A stretch of 48,130 nucleotides of DNA from an uncultured Clostridia bacterium (GTDB lineage: Bacteria > Bacillota > Clostridia > TANB77 > CAG-508). Shown in pieces: positions 1 through 9,544 of the stretch. The translations under genes were made by a program, and so were the position numbers. The DNA is taken from positions 1 through 48,130 of the forward strand of contig CAPYID010000013.1 in NCBI GenBank assembly GCA_948739805.1, written 5' to 3'. Numbering within the stretch: position 1 is the stretch's first letter; each line of letters begins with the position of its first letter. The notes under the pieces are model-generated. The model searched no databases, was not told the DNA's origin, and saw nothing but the letters and a program-made list of their open reading frames with translations.

Positions 1-50
1 GCAAATATCTCTTTGTATTTTCTGTTTTTTGTGTTATACTATTATCCATA

Positions 51-119
51 AGTGATTCAAGTCCTTTCGTATAATTTTTATTTCATCAATTCAATTATAC
101 TACTTGAATCACTTTTTTT
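51..119 (+). terminator. Rho-independent terminator-like hairpin at window edge
   Basis: The arm AGTGATTCAAG (51-61) is repeated inverted at 103-113. A second 8-bp pair (69-76 with 93-100) sits inside it, and seven T follow on the plus strand. This fits the end of a plus-strand transcript entering from the left. It may also end the minus-strand gene that stops at 120. No gene is visible in 1-119. Confidence 0.6.
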
Positions 120-2409
120 CTATATTTTTTGTTTCACATCAATTGTAACACTACATTCCCCTCTAATAGACTTATTATACTTTTCAAATATCTGATATAG
201 TTCAAAGTTTGATATACCATATTCTGTAGCATCATTATTTGTTCCATTATATCTAGCTAATAATTTTTTTACATCATCATCTGAGTATCTATATGTAATT
301 TCACTAACATTTACTAAGTCAGCTGCTCTCAATAAAACTAAAGCTGCACTTTCAGCTGCAAAAGCTCTAATATTTTTTAAATTAAGCCAAACAGTATAAA
401 TTTGTTTCCAATCTGATAAATCATATTTTTTACCTTTTATAATACCTCTATCAATAGCATAATTATATGCATCCATTGCTGTTCTTGCAAATATTTGAAA
501 ATGTCCAGTACTTGAATCATCTTTTTTTATTAATGGTTCTTCTGGTTTTTTTGTATTTTGCTTTTCTTCATCTGATAAATTATTCCATTTTTCTAACTCT
601 TGCATATATACATAGTATTCATTTACAAGTAGGTCAGCCGCTACATCATCAGCACCTTCACAAGAGCATTCCCACATAAATACGGTTTGGATTAGAGATT
701 TTCTTACTTTAAGCTCTTGACTTTCCTTTGTAATTAATTTATCATACTCAATTAATAAATCGGCTGCTTCTTCTGGATCTCTAACTGATTTGAAATCTTG
801 ATACCATTCTAATTTATTTTTAATCCATTTTACAATTTCTAACTTTAAATTCATTTTTTGTGGATCTTTTAATAGTTGATCATCAACATCATTATATACT
901 ATTTCAGGAGTATCAAATTCTGAACTTCCAATTGTATTGGTTATATCTTTATCTATCTCTATTTCTCCATCTCCACTACCTAATTTTATAGTAGCTATTT
1001 GATCAAATGCCCAGTCTCTTGGTAAAATATTTCCAATATTTGCACTAAATCCACTAGACATGTCTCCTACAAAACTAGAAACAGTAAGTCCTTTTTCCTT
1101 AGTTTTATTACATACTCCTCTTGGACCATATACGCCAATTTTATAGTAATTATTTAATTCACTCATTTTTTCTTTAATAGCTTCAAAATATGGTATAATT
1201 TTTTCATTGATATCTGTGCCTAAAGCATCAAAGTCAACTCCAAAATATATTATAGTTCCTTCTTTAAATCCATAACTTTTAGCAGCTTTATATGCATATA
1301 CTGCATCAGATAGTCCTCTTCCTCTATTAAAATAATTTGAATAATTTCCTGCTGTTTGATATATTGGGAATACAGTCAGCCCTGCATTAATTATTGTTTC
1401 TATTTCTCCTTCTTGTATCTTTTTATTTAAGGTCGCAGGTCCTACATTGGTTAAATATCTTCCAACTGTTGTATATCCTGCTTTTTTTTAGTGTTTGAGC
1501 TCTCGCACTTGTTATCTCGCTAACACAATCACATGCAGTTGCCGTTCTATTCTTATCACCATAACTAACTAGTAATGATGCCCAAGTTTGCTTTCCACAT
1601 ACACCATCAGAACTTAACCCTACAAATGATTGAAATTTCTTCACAGCAGATTGTACTCCAGCTCCAAATCCTCCATCAAATCCATTTGGATCAAATCCAT
1701 TAATATATAATGCATATTGTAAAATATATACTATTTGTTTATTACTTATATTTCCATATCTCTGAAGTGTTGGTAAAGCCGACATAGTTTGTGTACCCCA
1801 TACACCATCAGCAGGTAAACCTAATTCATACTGTAATGCTGCTATTAGCCCTTTATTTGTGGCTTTACTATATACACCATTTGTAGGTATTATACCTAAA
1901 ATATTACAATATTTTTTATTTAACTGTTTTTGTATTGTAACTATAGAATCATCACCATAATTATCATCTTTTGTATAAACATCTGTTGTCAGAATAGCCT
2001 TCATAAGATATGCCCAAATAATTCCAGTTTCTTGAACTCCTACTTGTGATTGAAATTCTTTGACAGCTGAAGTTAGAGTATCTCCAAATTCTCCATCTAA
2101 ACCTCCAGGTGAAATTGCTCTTACTGTATAAAATCCTCCTTGTAATATATATACTATTCTTTTTAACTTATCACTATCTTCCAATTCAGTATTTGCACTT
2201 AAACCTTCTTGAAACAAAGTATTGAAGTTGAATGATGTTGTAACTCCCCATACTCCATCTGCTGTTGTATCAAGTTCTATTTGTAAAGCCTTTATTAACC
2301 CTTTAACTGTTTTGGCTCTATCTGTTCCATCTGTTGGAACATCTATACTGTCCCCATATGTATTTTTTAGCCACTCTTGCGTAGCTACTAGCATTACATC
2401 TGTTGCCAT
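120..2409 (-). pseudogene. Peptidoglycan-binding / DUF1906 (GH25-like) protein, frameshifted
   Basis: This is a paralogue of the intact gene at 3292-5607. The N-terminal half carries peptidoglycan-binding-type repeats (motifs GFDGGFG and GKQTWASLL). A DUF1906/Rv2525c-like glycoside-hydrolase-type domain follows (GRYLT, IIYFGVDFDA, KIGVYGPRGVC, SSFVGDMSSGF). The last ~190 residues are unique. The reading frame breaks at a run of eight T (A on the coding strand) at 1482-1489. Removing one A rejoins the halves perfectly through the GH-like domain, giving about 762 residues. ATG at 2409 is preferred over the upstream GTG at 2418 because GAGAAG lies at proper spacing and the start then matches the paralogue. 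There is no signal peptide. A -1 ribosomal slip would reach a stop quickly, so a real indel, transcriptional slippage or a sequencing error are the options. The domain families are recognised; the substrate is not known. Confidence 0.75.
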
Positions 2410-2441
2410 AATAATCACTTCTCTTTCTTAATTTTTATTAA

Positions 2442-2580
2442 ACCATTATATTGCTGATCAGTCTTCATAATAGATTTTATATATTAATTATATTTAGTTT
2501 TTCTTATTTAGTAAGAAAAAGAGATTAATGTAGTTAATTATTGTTATTTATAGATTAATATATTATTTAATAATTATTCC
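2442..2580 (-). promoter_or_regulatory. Duplicated leader/promoter region, copy 1
   Basis: About 135 bp upstream of the left peptidoglycan-binding gene closely matches 5638-5775 upstream of its paralogue. The match includes the block CCATTATATTGCTGATCAG and a TTTTTCTTA/TAAGAAAAA hairpin. A TATAAT-like hexamer lies in GCAATATAATGG on the minus strand, but no clear -35 is seen. The duplication evidently copied the control region together with the gene. The rest of 2580-2700 is AT-rich with no feature seen. Confidence 0.5.
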
Positions 2581-2703
2581 AATTTAAAGATTATAATCTT
2601 TAAACAAGCATATATAAATTTAATTTCACTTAGTTATATATTTGATATTAAATATATTTAAAGTTATAAGAATTTTTATGATAACTTTAAAGTAGAATTT
2701 ATA

Positions 2704-2737
2704 CAAAAAAGACCTATACTTTAAATAGAACAGGTCT
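2704..2737 (-). terminator. Terminator hairpin after the 2771-3232 gene
   Basis: AGACCT (2710-2715) pairs with AGGTCT (2732-2737). On the minus strand the stem is followed by six T. It lies about 35 bp past the stop of the small membrane protein gene. Confidence 0.55.
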
Positions 2738-2770
2738 CTTTTATATTTATTTTATGTATAAAGAAAATAA

Positions 2771-3232
2771 CTACTTTAGCATAAATCTCTTTATAAAAAT
2801 AATAACATTAAATAGTATGCAAATAACTATGAGTACCATGGTTATTATAAAAATTGTATTAATTAGTATTCTACCTCTTATATCCTCTTCTTCATTTTCC
2901 TCCATAAAAGAATATAAATCATCTTGGGATGAAATTGCTAAATCAATTTCTTTTTGGGTATCATAAGTTCCATTATAATAAATAACTATTTTATCACCAT
3001 TTGGAAATTCCTCATATCTTTCAACTTTTGTTATCTCAATTATTTCTTCATTTCTTAGAATTTTATTATCATTAATTATGCTTTCTAATTGCTGATATAT
3101 TTCATCATTTGAATTTAGCGTCAATACATATTTAGGAAGGATTAATTTTAGATTGTTAATAATAAAAGAAACATTTATTATAATTATTATAATTGAAATA
3201 ATATTGAACAACAACAATCTATGTTTATTCAT
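2771..3232 (-). CDS. Small two-pass membrane protein, unknown
   Basis: This 153-residue protein is not recognised. A hydrophobic helix near residues 8-33 and another near 120-145 flank an acidic, Glu/Asp-rich segment (with IIEITKVERYEEF and YNGTYDTQKEID) that would face one side of the membrane. GAGGTGA lies upstream of ATG at good spacing. It sits alone between the two peptidoglycan-binding paralogues, has its own terminator, and could be an immunity- or export-type partner. That is only an inference from position. Confidence 0.6.
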   Translation of the reverse strand: MNKHRLLLFNIISIIIIIINVSFIINNLKLILPKYVLTLNSNDEIYQQLESIINDNKILRNEEIIEITKVERYEEFPNGDKIVIYYNGTYDTQKEIDLAISSQDDLYSFMEENEEEDIRGRILINTIFIITMVLIVICILFNVIIFIKRFMLK

Positions 3233-3291
3233 GCAATTTTCACCTCATAATATGAGTATACTATAATGTATTAATATTATCAAATATAATT

Positions 3292-5607
3292 CTATAAGTT
3301 CTCTTCATTCATCATTTTAACTATCTTTAAAGCAAATCCATAAGCTAATGGATCTCCAAAAATCTTTTCATCAAAGCTTCCAAATAACTGACCAAATATT
3401 TGTGCATATATTGCTGGGTTATATGTAAATATTTTTGCAATCTCTGTTAAAATATCCGTTGGACTATTTCCTTCAATGTCAGTTTTATTTAATGTTTCAT
3501 AGAATAAATTGGCTCTTTTCTTATACATTTTTTCTAAATAATATTTTTTAAAAATTTCTGGAATTGCAACAGTCTTTATACCTTGGCTACCTATAATTGC
3601 ACCATCTAAATCTTGATATAAGTCTTCTAAACCAAATCCAGTAGCCTCACCAGAATCGAATCCTAAAGATATGGCATCTTTATCTGTAGCACCTACTAGC
3701 TTACTTATTTCTATATCTGTAAATACATGTTTATTTAAACTGTTATCATATTTTTCTTGAACTTTAGCACCTAATTGACATAAATCTCCTGCCCAACCAG
3801 CATAAGCATGTATATCTTCTATCCAACCAACAAAACTAACAATGTAGGATTCAATAGTTACTGCCATATGTCTAATATTTATTGAAATATCTCCACATTC
3901 TATATACATATTTTCTGGATCAATATCAGGATACATTTGCTCTACTGTATCTATATAATCTGAATCTGGAATCCCTGCAATTTGATTAAAACCTTCTTTT
4001 CTATATCTTTCTCCTCGTAAGAAATCTAGCACTAATCTGTTAGCTTCTTTTATATCTTGTTTTCTCTTATACGCCAAATCATATAGTTTCTTTATCTGTA
4101 AATATATATAATTATTTTTTTCTTGTGATACTACAACATTATGTCTTTCACTATAAACTATTTTATCTATTTCTAAAGAACCATATTGTGGATCACTTAT
4201 TGTAACATTACTTATTTGATCGAAATTCCAGTTTTCTGGAAGTCTGTGTCCAATATTTCCTGTAAAGCCTGATGACATATCACTTACAAAGCTACTTATA
4301 GTATATCCTTTTTTTGATGTTTCTGAACAAACCTGTCTTGGACCATATACACCAACTTTATATTTATATTCATTTTGTGAATCAGAATTAAAAATTTCAT
4401 TAATTCCTTTAAAATACGGTAATATATTCTTTGATATATCATTTTCAAGTACATCATAATCAACTGCAAAATAAATTATTGAATTGTTTGGAATTCCTTT
4501 TTTGACTGCTGCTTCAATAGCCTTTTTTGCATGTGATATACCTTTTTCTTCATAAAATTCACTTGCATTTCTTCCATTTTCTTGAAATATAGGGAACATA
4601 GCTAATCCTTCATTTAAAATTCTTTCAAGTTCACCATCTCTTAGTTCTTTAAATTCTCCACCTGTTAGATAACGTCCAACTGTATCATAACCATTATTTT
4701 TTAAAATTTTTGCTCTTTCTGTTGTTATCTCATGTCTAGTATCGCAAACATGAGTTTTTCTATTTTTATCACCATAGCTAACTAGAAGTGAAGCCCAAGT
4801 TTGCTTTCCAACTATACCATCATTATCTAATTTTACAAAACCTTGAAAACTCTTAACAGCATTTACTACTCCATTTCCAAATCCTCCATCAAATCCATTT
4901 GGATCAAATCCATTAACATATAATGCATATTGAAGAATGTAAACTAGATTTTTGTTGCTACTACCTCTTTGTAATGTAGGACAAGCATTCATTGTGCCTT
5001 GTCCCCACACTCCGTCTGCCTCTACATTAATTTCTCTTTGTAAAGCCTTAATTAAAGCTTTACTAGTTTGTCTATCATATATGCCATTTGTTGGTATTAT
5101 GCCTGTATACTTATAATATCTTTTATTTATTCCTTGCTGAATTTCTCTTATTTTAGCATCTCCCGAAGAACTTAGTGTATATGCATCTGTTGTTAATATA
5201 GCTTTCAATATTATTGATGTAATAATTCCATCTAAATTATCAAGTCCAGCTTGTCTTTGTAAAGTTTTTACTGCTTCAGATATTGCATTATTATATACTC
5301 CTGAAAATCCACATGGATCTATTCCTCTACAATAAAATCCTCCTTGTATAATATAAGTTATATTAGAATTGACATTAGTAATTTTATCGCTTAAACCATT
5401 GGGAAACATCGTATCGAATTTATCAGCAGTTCCATCTCCAATAACTCCATCAATAATTGTTTCTCCTAGTTCAATTTGTAGCCCTCTAATTAAACCTTTT
5501 ACTGTACCTCTTCCTGTTATACCATCTTCATCAAGTCTAATAAAATTTTCATTACTTCCATAAGTCTCATTAAGCCAAACTTGTGTCTCTAAAACTCTTT
5601 GATCCAT
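3292..5607 (-). CDS. Peptidoglycan-binding / DUF1906 (GH25-like) protein
   Basis: This is the intact 771-residue paralogue of the gene at 120-2409. Residues ~1-285 hold peptidoglycan-binding-type repeats (NGFDPNGFDGGFG at ~232, DNDGIVGKQTWASLL at ~261). Residues ~295-490 form a DUF1906/Rv2525c-like GH-type domain (NGYDTVGRYLTGG, SIIYFAVDYDV with acidic residues where the catalytic site of GH25-like folds lies, VGVYGPRQVC, NFDQISN). Residues ~500-771 are a separate C-terminal module with an AGWAGDL motif that I do not recognise. No signal peptide or sorting signal is visible, so how it would reach the wall is unclear. TAGGGA precedes ATG. The paralogues agree in the N-terminal two thirds and diverge in the tail, as interchangeable effector tails would. 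Confidence 0.75.
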   Translation of the reverse strand: MDQRVLETQVWLNETYGSNENFIRLDEDGITGRGTVKGLIRGLQIELGETIIDGVIGDGTADKFDTMFPNGLSDKITNVNSNITYIIQGGFYCRGIDPCGFSGVYNNAISEAVKTLQRQAGLDNLDGIITSIILKAILTTDAYTLSSSGDAKIREIQQGINKRYYKYTGIIPTNGIYDRQTSKALIKALQREINVEADGVWGQGTMNACPTLQRGSSNKNLVYILQYALYVNGFDPNGFDGGFGNGVVNAVKSFQGFVKLDNDGIVGKQTWASLLVSYGDKNRKTHVCDTRHEITTERAKILKNNGYDTVGRYLTGGEFKELRDGELERILNEGLAMFPIFQENGRNASEFYEEKGISHAKKAIEAAVKKGIPNNSIIYFAVDYDVLENDISKNILPYFKGINEIFNSDSQNEYKYKVGVYGPRQVCSETSKKGYTISSFVSDMSSGFTGNIGHRLPENWNFDQISNVTISDPQYGSLEIDKIVYSERHNVVVSQEKNNYIYLQIKKLYDLAYKRKQDIKEANRLVLDFLRGERYRKEGFNQIAGIPDSDYIDTVEQMYPDIDPENMYIECGDISINIRHMAVTIESYIVSFVGWIEDIHAYAGWAGDLCQLGAKVQEKYDNSLNKHVFTDIEISKLVGATDKDAISLGFDSGEATGFGLEDLYQDLDGAIIGSQGIKTVAIPEIFKKYYLEKMYKKRANLFYETLNKTDIEGNSPTDILTEIAKIFTYNPAIYAQIFGQLFGSFDEKIFGDPLAYGFALKIVKMMNEENL

Positions 5608-5637
5608 AAAAATCCCTACTTTCTTACATTTTATTAA

Positions 5638-5775
5638 TCCATTATATTGCTGATCAGTCTTTATAATAAATTTTATATACTAATTATATTTAAACTTTTT
5701 TATTAAATAAGAAAAAAAGATTAATGTAGTTAATTGTGGTTGTTTATATATTAATGTGGTCTTTAATAATTATCT
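5638..5775 (-). promoter_or_regulatory. Duplicated leader/promoter region, copy 2
   Basis: This is the counterpart of 2442-2580, keeping the GCTGATCAGTCTT block and the TTAATGTAGTTAATT block further upstream. It lies between two divergent genes (minus start 5607, plus start 5871), so it may contain control elements for both. Confidence 0.45.
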
Positions 5776-5870
5776 TTCTTCAACATATAACCTCTTTTAT
5801 CCACTTTTTAACTTTTCACTTAATGGAAATGTTATCATTTTATCAAATCAAAAAGAAAGGAGGTAATTCT

Positions 5871-6440
5871 ATGCCTGGAATGATTCGTGCTTTTTGCATT
5901 AATAAAACGAACTCTGTATATACTATATATGATATCATGCAAAATAATAAGCAAGTTGGTAAAATAAATCCAAGAGAAGCTTACATAATTCAAGGTGGTG
6001 AAGGTGATATTCTTACAATTAATTTTTTAGATGCTAATGGAAAATTTCAAATAGCTGCTATTGATAATTATAATCATCCATTACCTGGTAATAATGCTGA
6101 ATATGGATATCCTACTAATAGTACTTGTTTATCATATCCTCGTGGTACAGCAAAGATGGCTGATGGAATAGTATATAAGACATTCATAATGAGATCTTCT
6201 CAAAAAATCTATAGAGGCGATGGTTCAGAATGGGGTAATGTAGCTGCTGGTTGTTTAGTTGCTACTAATAGTTTTGCCGTTGGTCAAAATTATCCTAATA
6301 GAAAGTTAATTAACTATGTTCAACGTTCTGACGGACAATGGTTCAAAGTTGAAGGTGCTGGTTATGGACATGGTTTTGTTGATACTGGCATAAAAAGTGC
6401 ATCTAGTTATTCTAAAATAGCTTTTTACGGTTCTTGGTAA
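5871..6440 (+). CDS. Unknown 189-residue protein divergent from the DUF1906 gene
   Basis: An ideal AGGAGGT at 5860-5866 selects the ATG at 5871; a longer upstream frame has no ribosome site. The protein has no signal peptide and no membrane helix. It is rich in Gly, Tyr and Asn (AAIDNYNHPLPGNNAEYGYP, YGHGFVDTG), which suggests a beta-rich globular fold. I do not recognise a family. Its position opposite a cell-wall-binding protein and the shared divergent region suggest joint regulation. A strong hairpin follows at 6481-6510. Confidence 0.6.
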   Translation: MPGMIRAFCINKTNSVYTIYDIMQNNKQVGKINPREAYIIQGGEGDILTINFLDANGKFQIAAIDNYNHPLPGNNAEYGYPTNSTCLSYPRGTAKMADGIVYKTFIMRSSQKIYRGDGSEWGNVAAGCLVATNSFAVGQNYPNRKLINYVQRSDGQWFKVEGAGYGHGFVDTGIKSASSYSKIAFYGSW

Positions 6441-6480
6441 ACTTGAACAAATATTTTATAATTTTTGGCACAAATTTAAA

Positions 6481-6520
6481 AGTATTTCAGTACAAATGTA
6501 CTGAAATACTCTCTTTTATT
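6481..6520 (+). terminator. Bidirectional terminator between convergent genes
   Basis: A perfect 13-bp stem, AGTATTTCAGTAC (6481-6493) with GTACTGAAATACT (6498-6510), is followed by CTCTTTTATT. It lies between the plus gene ending at 6440 and the minus gene ending at 6516, and probably serves both. Confidence 0.75.
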
Positions 6521-7574
6521 TTATTATAGATGCCTTACCAAAATATGTCTTAAACGCACTCCAGTCATATGGTTCTACCATTAGATTCATTACTGGATAA
6601 TTTATTACCCAAATACTATAATCATGTAATATCTCGTGTGCTTCAAAGCACTTTTCAATATCATGTTCATCAAGCCCTTCTTTCAATAAATTACAGAATT
6701 TCTCTAAATCTCTTTTAGTTTCTTCATCTTTTATAATTTCGACCTGTTTTTTTACCTCTTGTAATACTTTTATTAACCTAGCTCCATTATACACTTTTGT
6801 TCCTGTTATATTATCTGTAAATACCTCATCGTAAATTTGTTGTCTCCAATAATAACTTGTTTTCTCTTTTAAGACCCATGTACATTCACCTAATATACTC
6901 TCCATCATACATTGATAATCGTATATGGTTTTCTGTAGTTCTTTTATTTCGTTTTCATTTAAACCTGTTAATGCTTTTTCTTTTGCTTTATAGCATATAT
7001 CTTTATTAGGTAGTTCTAAATTACTTTTATGAAGATAATACTTTGGTTTTTCAAAACCATATAATTCATAATATGATCCACCATTTACTGTAAAATTAAC
7101 TTTCAAATCACCTTTTATTAGTTTTATATATCCTAGCTTTTCTTGCATTTCGGTTACATGTATAGCTTCTAACTCCAGCCTAGTAGTACTATCTTTGCCT
7201 TTAATATCAATACCAAAATAACAACATTCTATATTTTCATCTGTCTCAGTCCATGTAGCATTATGTAGAATTCGTACTAATTCTAATATTAATTCGCTAT
7301 CTGTATAAATATCTGTTTTTTCATCTTCTGTATTATAATTAGTTAGTTTTATCTCTAATATATCTTTAGGTAAATAATTAGAAATATCACTCTTTTCCAC
7401 CAATTTAGTTATTTCTGCATTTATGTCTTTAGTTTTTTCGTCTTCTTGATTAAAAGCATACTCTTTTTTTGATTCTTCTTCTTTTTCCTCATTTATCCCT
7501 TTAATGATTCCTATTCCAATAATACTACTTATTATTAAAATTATAACTATGATTATAATTACCTTCTTTTCCAT
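6516..7574 (-). CDS. Membrane-anchored protein of unknown function
   Basis: This 352-residue protein has an isoleucine-rich N-terminal helix (residues 4-26) after MEKK, then a long Glu/Lys-rich outer domain with no recognised motif. The last 60 residues carry Trp, His and Tyr (EAHEILHDYSIWVINYP). There is no lipobox Cys, so it is probably held by the uncleaved N-terminal helix. AGGAGAA precedes the ATG. It starts 40 bp after the HTH/Spo0A-type regulator on the same strand and is likely co-transcribed with it. Confidence 0.6.
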   Translation of the reverse strand: MEKKVIIIIVIILIISSIIGIGIIKGINEEKEEESKKEYAFNQEDEKTKDINAEITKLVEKSDISNYLPKDILEIKLTNYNTEDEKTDIYTDSELILELVRILHNATWTETDENIECCYFGIDIKGKDSTTRLELEAIHVTEMQEKLGYIKLIKGDLKVNFTVNGGSYYELYGFEKPKYYLHKSNLELPNKDICYKAKEKALTGLNENEIKELQKTIYDYQCMMESILGECTWVLKEKTSYYWRQQIYDEVFTDNITGTKVYNGARLIKVLQEVKKQVEIIKDEETKRDLEKFCNLLKEGLDEHDIEKCFEAHEILHDYSIWVINYPVMNLMVEPYDWSAFKTYFGKASIIK

Positions 7575-7614
7575 ATTTTTCTCCTTTTATTTTCTATATT
7601 TAACTTAATATTCT

Positions 7615-8958
7615 TTATATTTTATTCAATACTGTAAAAATTACTGTTTTTGATGTTGGCTTTTTATCATCATAAAATCCGAAATATCTTTTTAATCTTT
7701 CACTATCACATTCATAATACATACATTCTGTTGCCCTAGTAATATCACATTTTATATTATGTATAGGTTTATTGTGTATCTTTGATATTATTGGGTATAC
7801 ATCTTTTTGAAGATTATCTAACATAGATTCTCTATTTAAATATATTTGAAGAATTGCATCTACTAAGTATTTAGTACCTATATGTTCTATGTTATACCCT
7901 ATATATTTTAACTCGTCAATAATCTTCTTTCGTTTTCCTTCTAAATCCTTACTTATAATCATTCTATTAATTTTATATAGTATCTCATTACTATCTTCTC
8001 CTTCAATTAAATAATCAAATATCATTTTATTTCCTATAACTTTCTGTGATTCTTTGAAATTTTTTGTAATTAATATTATAGAATCTTTATATTTTTTTTG
8101 CTTTTCTTTTTTTATCATAGTTGATATTATATTATCGTTAGACTTAATGATATTAATATCTAGTAAAACAACATCTATATTATCATTATTTAATATTTCT
8201 ATTGTTTCTTCTTTATTATTGGCTATTTTTGCTATCCTAATATTTTCATTTTTTGTACCTTTGTTTTCTTGTTCTACTTTTTTACAAGTATCATATATAT
8301 TAATGAGTCTTTGTCTATTAAGATTTGGTATTAATACATTTTTACTACTAAACATCAACTCTTTTATACAAAAAATAATTATTTTTATCTTGTGAACATT
8401 CTCTTCTGTAAATATTGAAATACTCTCTTTTGTATAATTCATTTCTAGCCTCTTAAGAATTACGCAAAACTTATTATAATCATTAATTGATGAAAATTCA
8501 TTTTTTAAAATCTCACCTGGTTTATTTATAATATAATCAAATAATCTATCTATCCTATATTTTAAATTGATATCTTTATCATTTTTGCCTATAGGGTATT
8601 GCTCATTTTGAATATAGGGGTATTGTTTATTTTTCCCATAGGTACAAGCTAAAAAAGTTCTATAATCCATATCCATTATAAACAATATTCTTTGAATTAT
8701 TTGTTTCTTATCATCTCTTATTAAAACTTCCTTTATAAAACCTAATTTCTCTAAATGCGATATCCATCTTGAAACTGTACTTGGTATAACATTGTATAAT
8801 TCTGCGAAATAACGATTACTAGCAAAACAATACCCTTCTTTATTTAGAAGAGCTGTTATTTCTCCATATAGTAACCTTTCTGAAGATTTAAGTTCCTTAC
8901 AATATCGCACTTGAGATGGTATTACTGCATAATATCCTGGCTTATTATCATCATTCAC
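7615..8958 (-). CDS. HTH - receiver-like - Spo0A C-terminal domain fusion regulator
   Basis: This 447-residue protein has three parts. Residues ~10-95 match the winged-helix HTH of replication-initiator/phage type (SERLLYGEITALLNKEGYCF, then IPSTVSRWISHLEKLGFI). Residues ~215-320 look like a response-regulator receiver fold (IDVVLLDINII with a candidate phospho-Asp, then IILITKN), but the acidic triad is incomplete. Residues ~335-447 match the Spo0A DNA-binding domain (IGTKYLVDAILQI, LQKDVYPIISKIHN, ATECMYYECDSERLKRYFGF). Such an order, a second DNA-binding domain in front of a Spo0A-like half, is not one I know. The start is GTG at 8958 with AGGAGGTGA 12 nt upstream; no other start fits. Likely a transcription factor, possibly linked to sporulation (inference). 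Confidence 0.7.
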   Translation of the reverse strand: MNDDNKPGYYAVIPSQVRYCKELKSSERLLYGEITALLNKEGYCFASNRYFAELYNVIPSTVSRWISHLEKLGFIKEVLIRDDKKQIIQRILFIMDMDYRTFLACTYGKNKQYPYIQNEQYPIGKNDKDINLKYRIDRLFDYIINKPGEILKNEFSSINDYNKFCVILKRLEMNYTKESISIFTEENVHKIKIIIFCIKELMFSSKNVLIPNLNRQRLINIYDTCKKVEQENKGTKNENIRIAKIANNKEETIEILNNDNIDVVLLDINIIKSNDNIISTMIKKEKQKKYKDSIILITKNFKESQKVIGNKMIFDYLIEGEDSNEILYKINRMIISKDLEGKRKKIIDELKYIGYNIEHIGTKYLVDAILQIYLNRESMLDNLQKDVYPIISKIHNKPIHNIKCDITRATECMYYECDSERLKRYFGFYDDKKPTSKTVIFTVLNKI

Positions 8959-8994
8959 ATATACTCATCACCTCCTTAAATTAAGCAATTTAAA

Positions 8995-9021
8995 ACACAT
9001 AAGACAGATTGTCCTATGTGT
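8995..9021 (-). terminator. Hairpin downstream of the peroxiredoxin remnant
   Basis: ACACATA pairs with TATGTGT around a GACAGATTGTC centre, and TTTT follows on the minus strand. It would end transcription of the remnant before the GTG-start regulator. The stretch 9022-9187 is AT-rich and holds no gene. Confidence 0.45.
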
Positions 9022-9187
9022 CCGAAATATGGTTATTATTTTTTTATATCTCCTTAATCACTTTTCCGGTGTATCACTGTGTTTTCTAGACTTTCAACTG
9101 ATTATTTTTTTAGAATATTTATTTTCTATTTTTAACTGTTTTTACATTTTTCCTTAATATTTTTATTTTAGATATCTCCTAAATAGC

Positions 9188-9379
9188 TTATATATCAATG
9201 GTTTCACTTGTTTGAAAATCTAACATACTGGGGTAAAGTCTCCGTGGATGTGAAAATAGTACTACCCATTTTCCTCTGTAATCTACAAGTTTTATTGGTC
9301 CTTGTGTAGTTTCTGCTTCAAAGTCTGGTGCAAATTGTCCTATCCTAACGTTTCCATTCATCATAATTTCATAATCCAT
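9188..9379 (-). pseudogene. Peroxiredoxin (AhpC/TSA) N-terminal remnant with CGG frameshift
   Basis: The first 45 codons read as a peroxiredoxin N-terminus (IGQFAPDFEAETTQG, then RGKWVVLFSHP). Codon 46 is CGG (9244-9242). The frame-0 reading after it makes no family sense. Skipping one C gives GDFTPVC, the peroxidatic-Cys motif, in perfect register, but TAG follows that Cys at 9222-9220. Nothing downstream restores the remaining ~120-150 residues, so this is a truncated gene whatever happens at the CGG. AAAGGA precedes the ATG. It is one of five loci in the window with the same CGG-A shift. Confidence 0.75.
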
Positions 9380-9401
9380 AATTTTTTTCCTTTCTATGTA
9401 T

Positions 9402-9432
9402 AAATCTAGTGTACTATATGTACACTAGATTT
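9402..9432. promoter_or_regulatory. Perfect 13-bp dyad upstream of the peroxiredoxin remnant
   Basis: AAATCTAGTGTAC (9402-9414) and GTACACTAGATTT (9420-9432) are perfect inverted repeats around TATAT. The dyad lies ~25 bp upstream of the minus-strand start. It could be an operator or 5'-UTR hairpin for that gene, or the terminator of the upstream cyclophilin transcript. No T-run follows on the minus strand, which makes a terminator less likely. Confidence 0.4.
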
Positions 9433-9544
9433 CATTATTTTTTGTATATAATATGATGAATTATTTATTGTGTTACAATTCTATTCTTTCTTATTGCATA
9501 ACCTTTTCAAACAGATTTGACTTTTGCTGTGCATTACTAAATCT

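Noticed and set aside
1482..1489. Programmed -1 ribosomal slippage on the A8 run of the left DUF1906 gene
   Set aside because: A -1 shift reaches a stop within about 14 codons. The restoring change is +1 (or loss of one A), which an A-run does not favour.
9220..9225. TGT-TAG in the peroxiredoxin remnant as a recoded stop
   Set aside because: No peroxiredoxin sequence follows in any frame, so reading through the stop would not rescue a protein.
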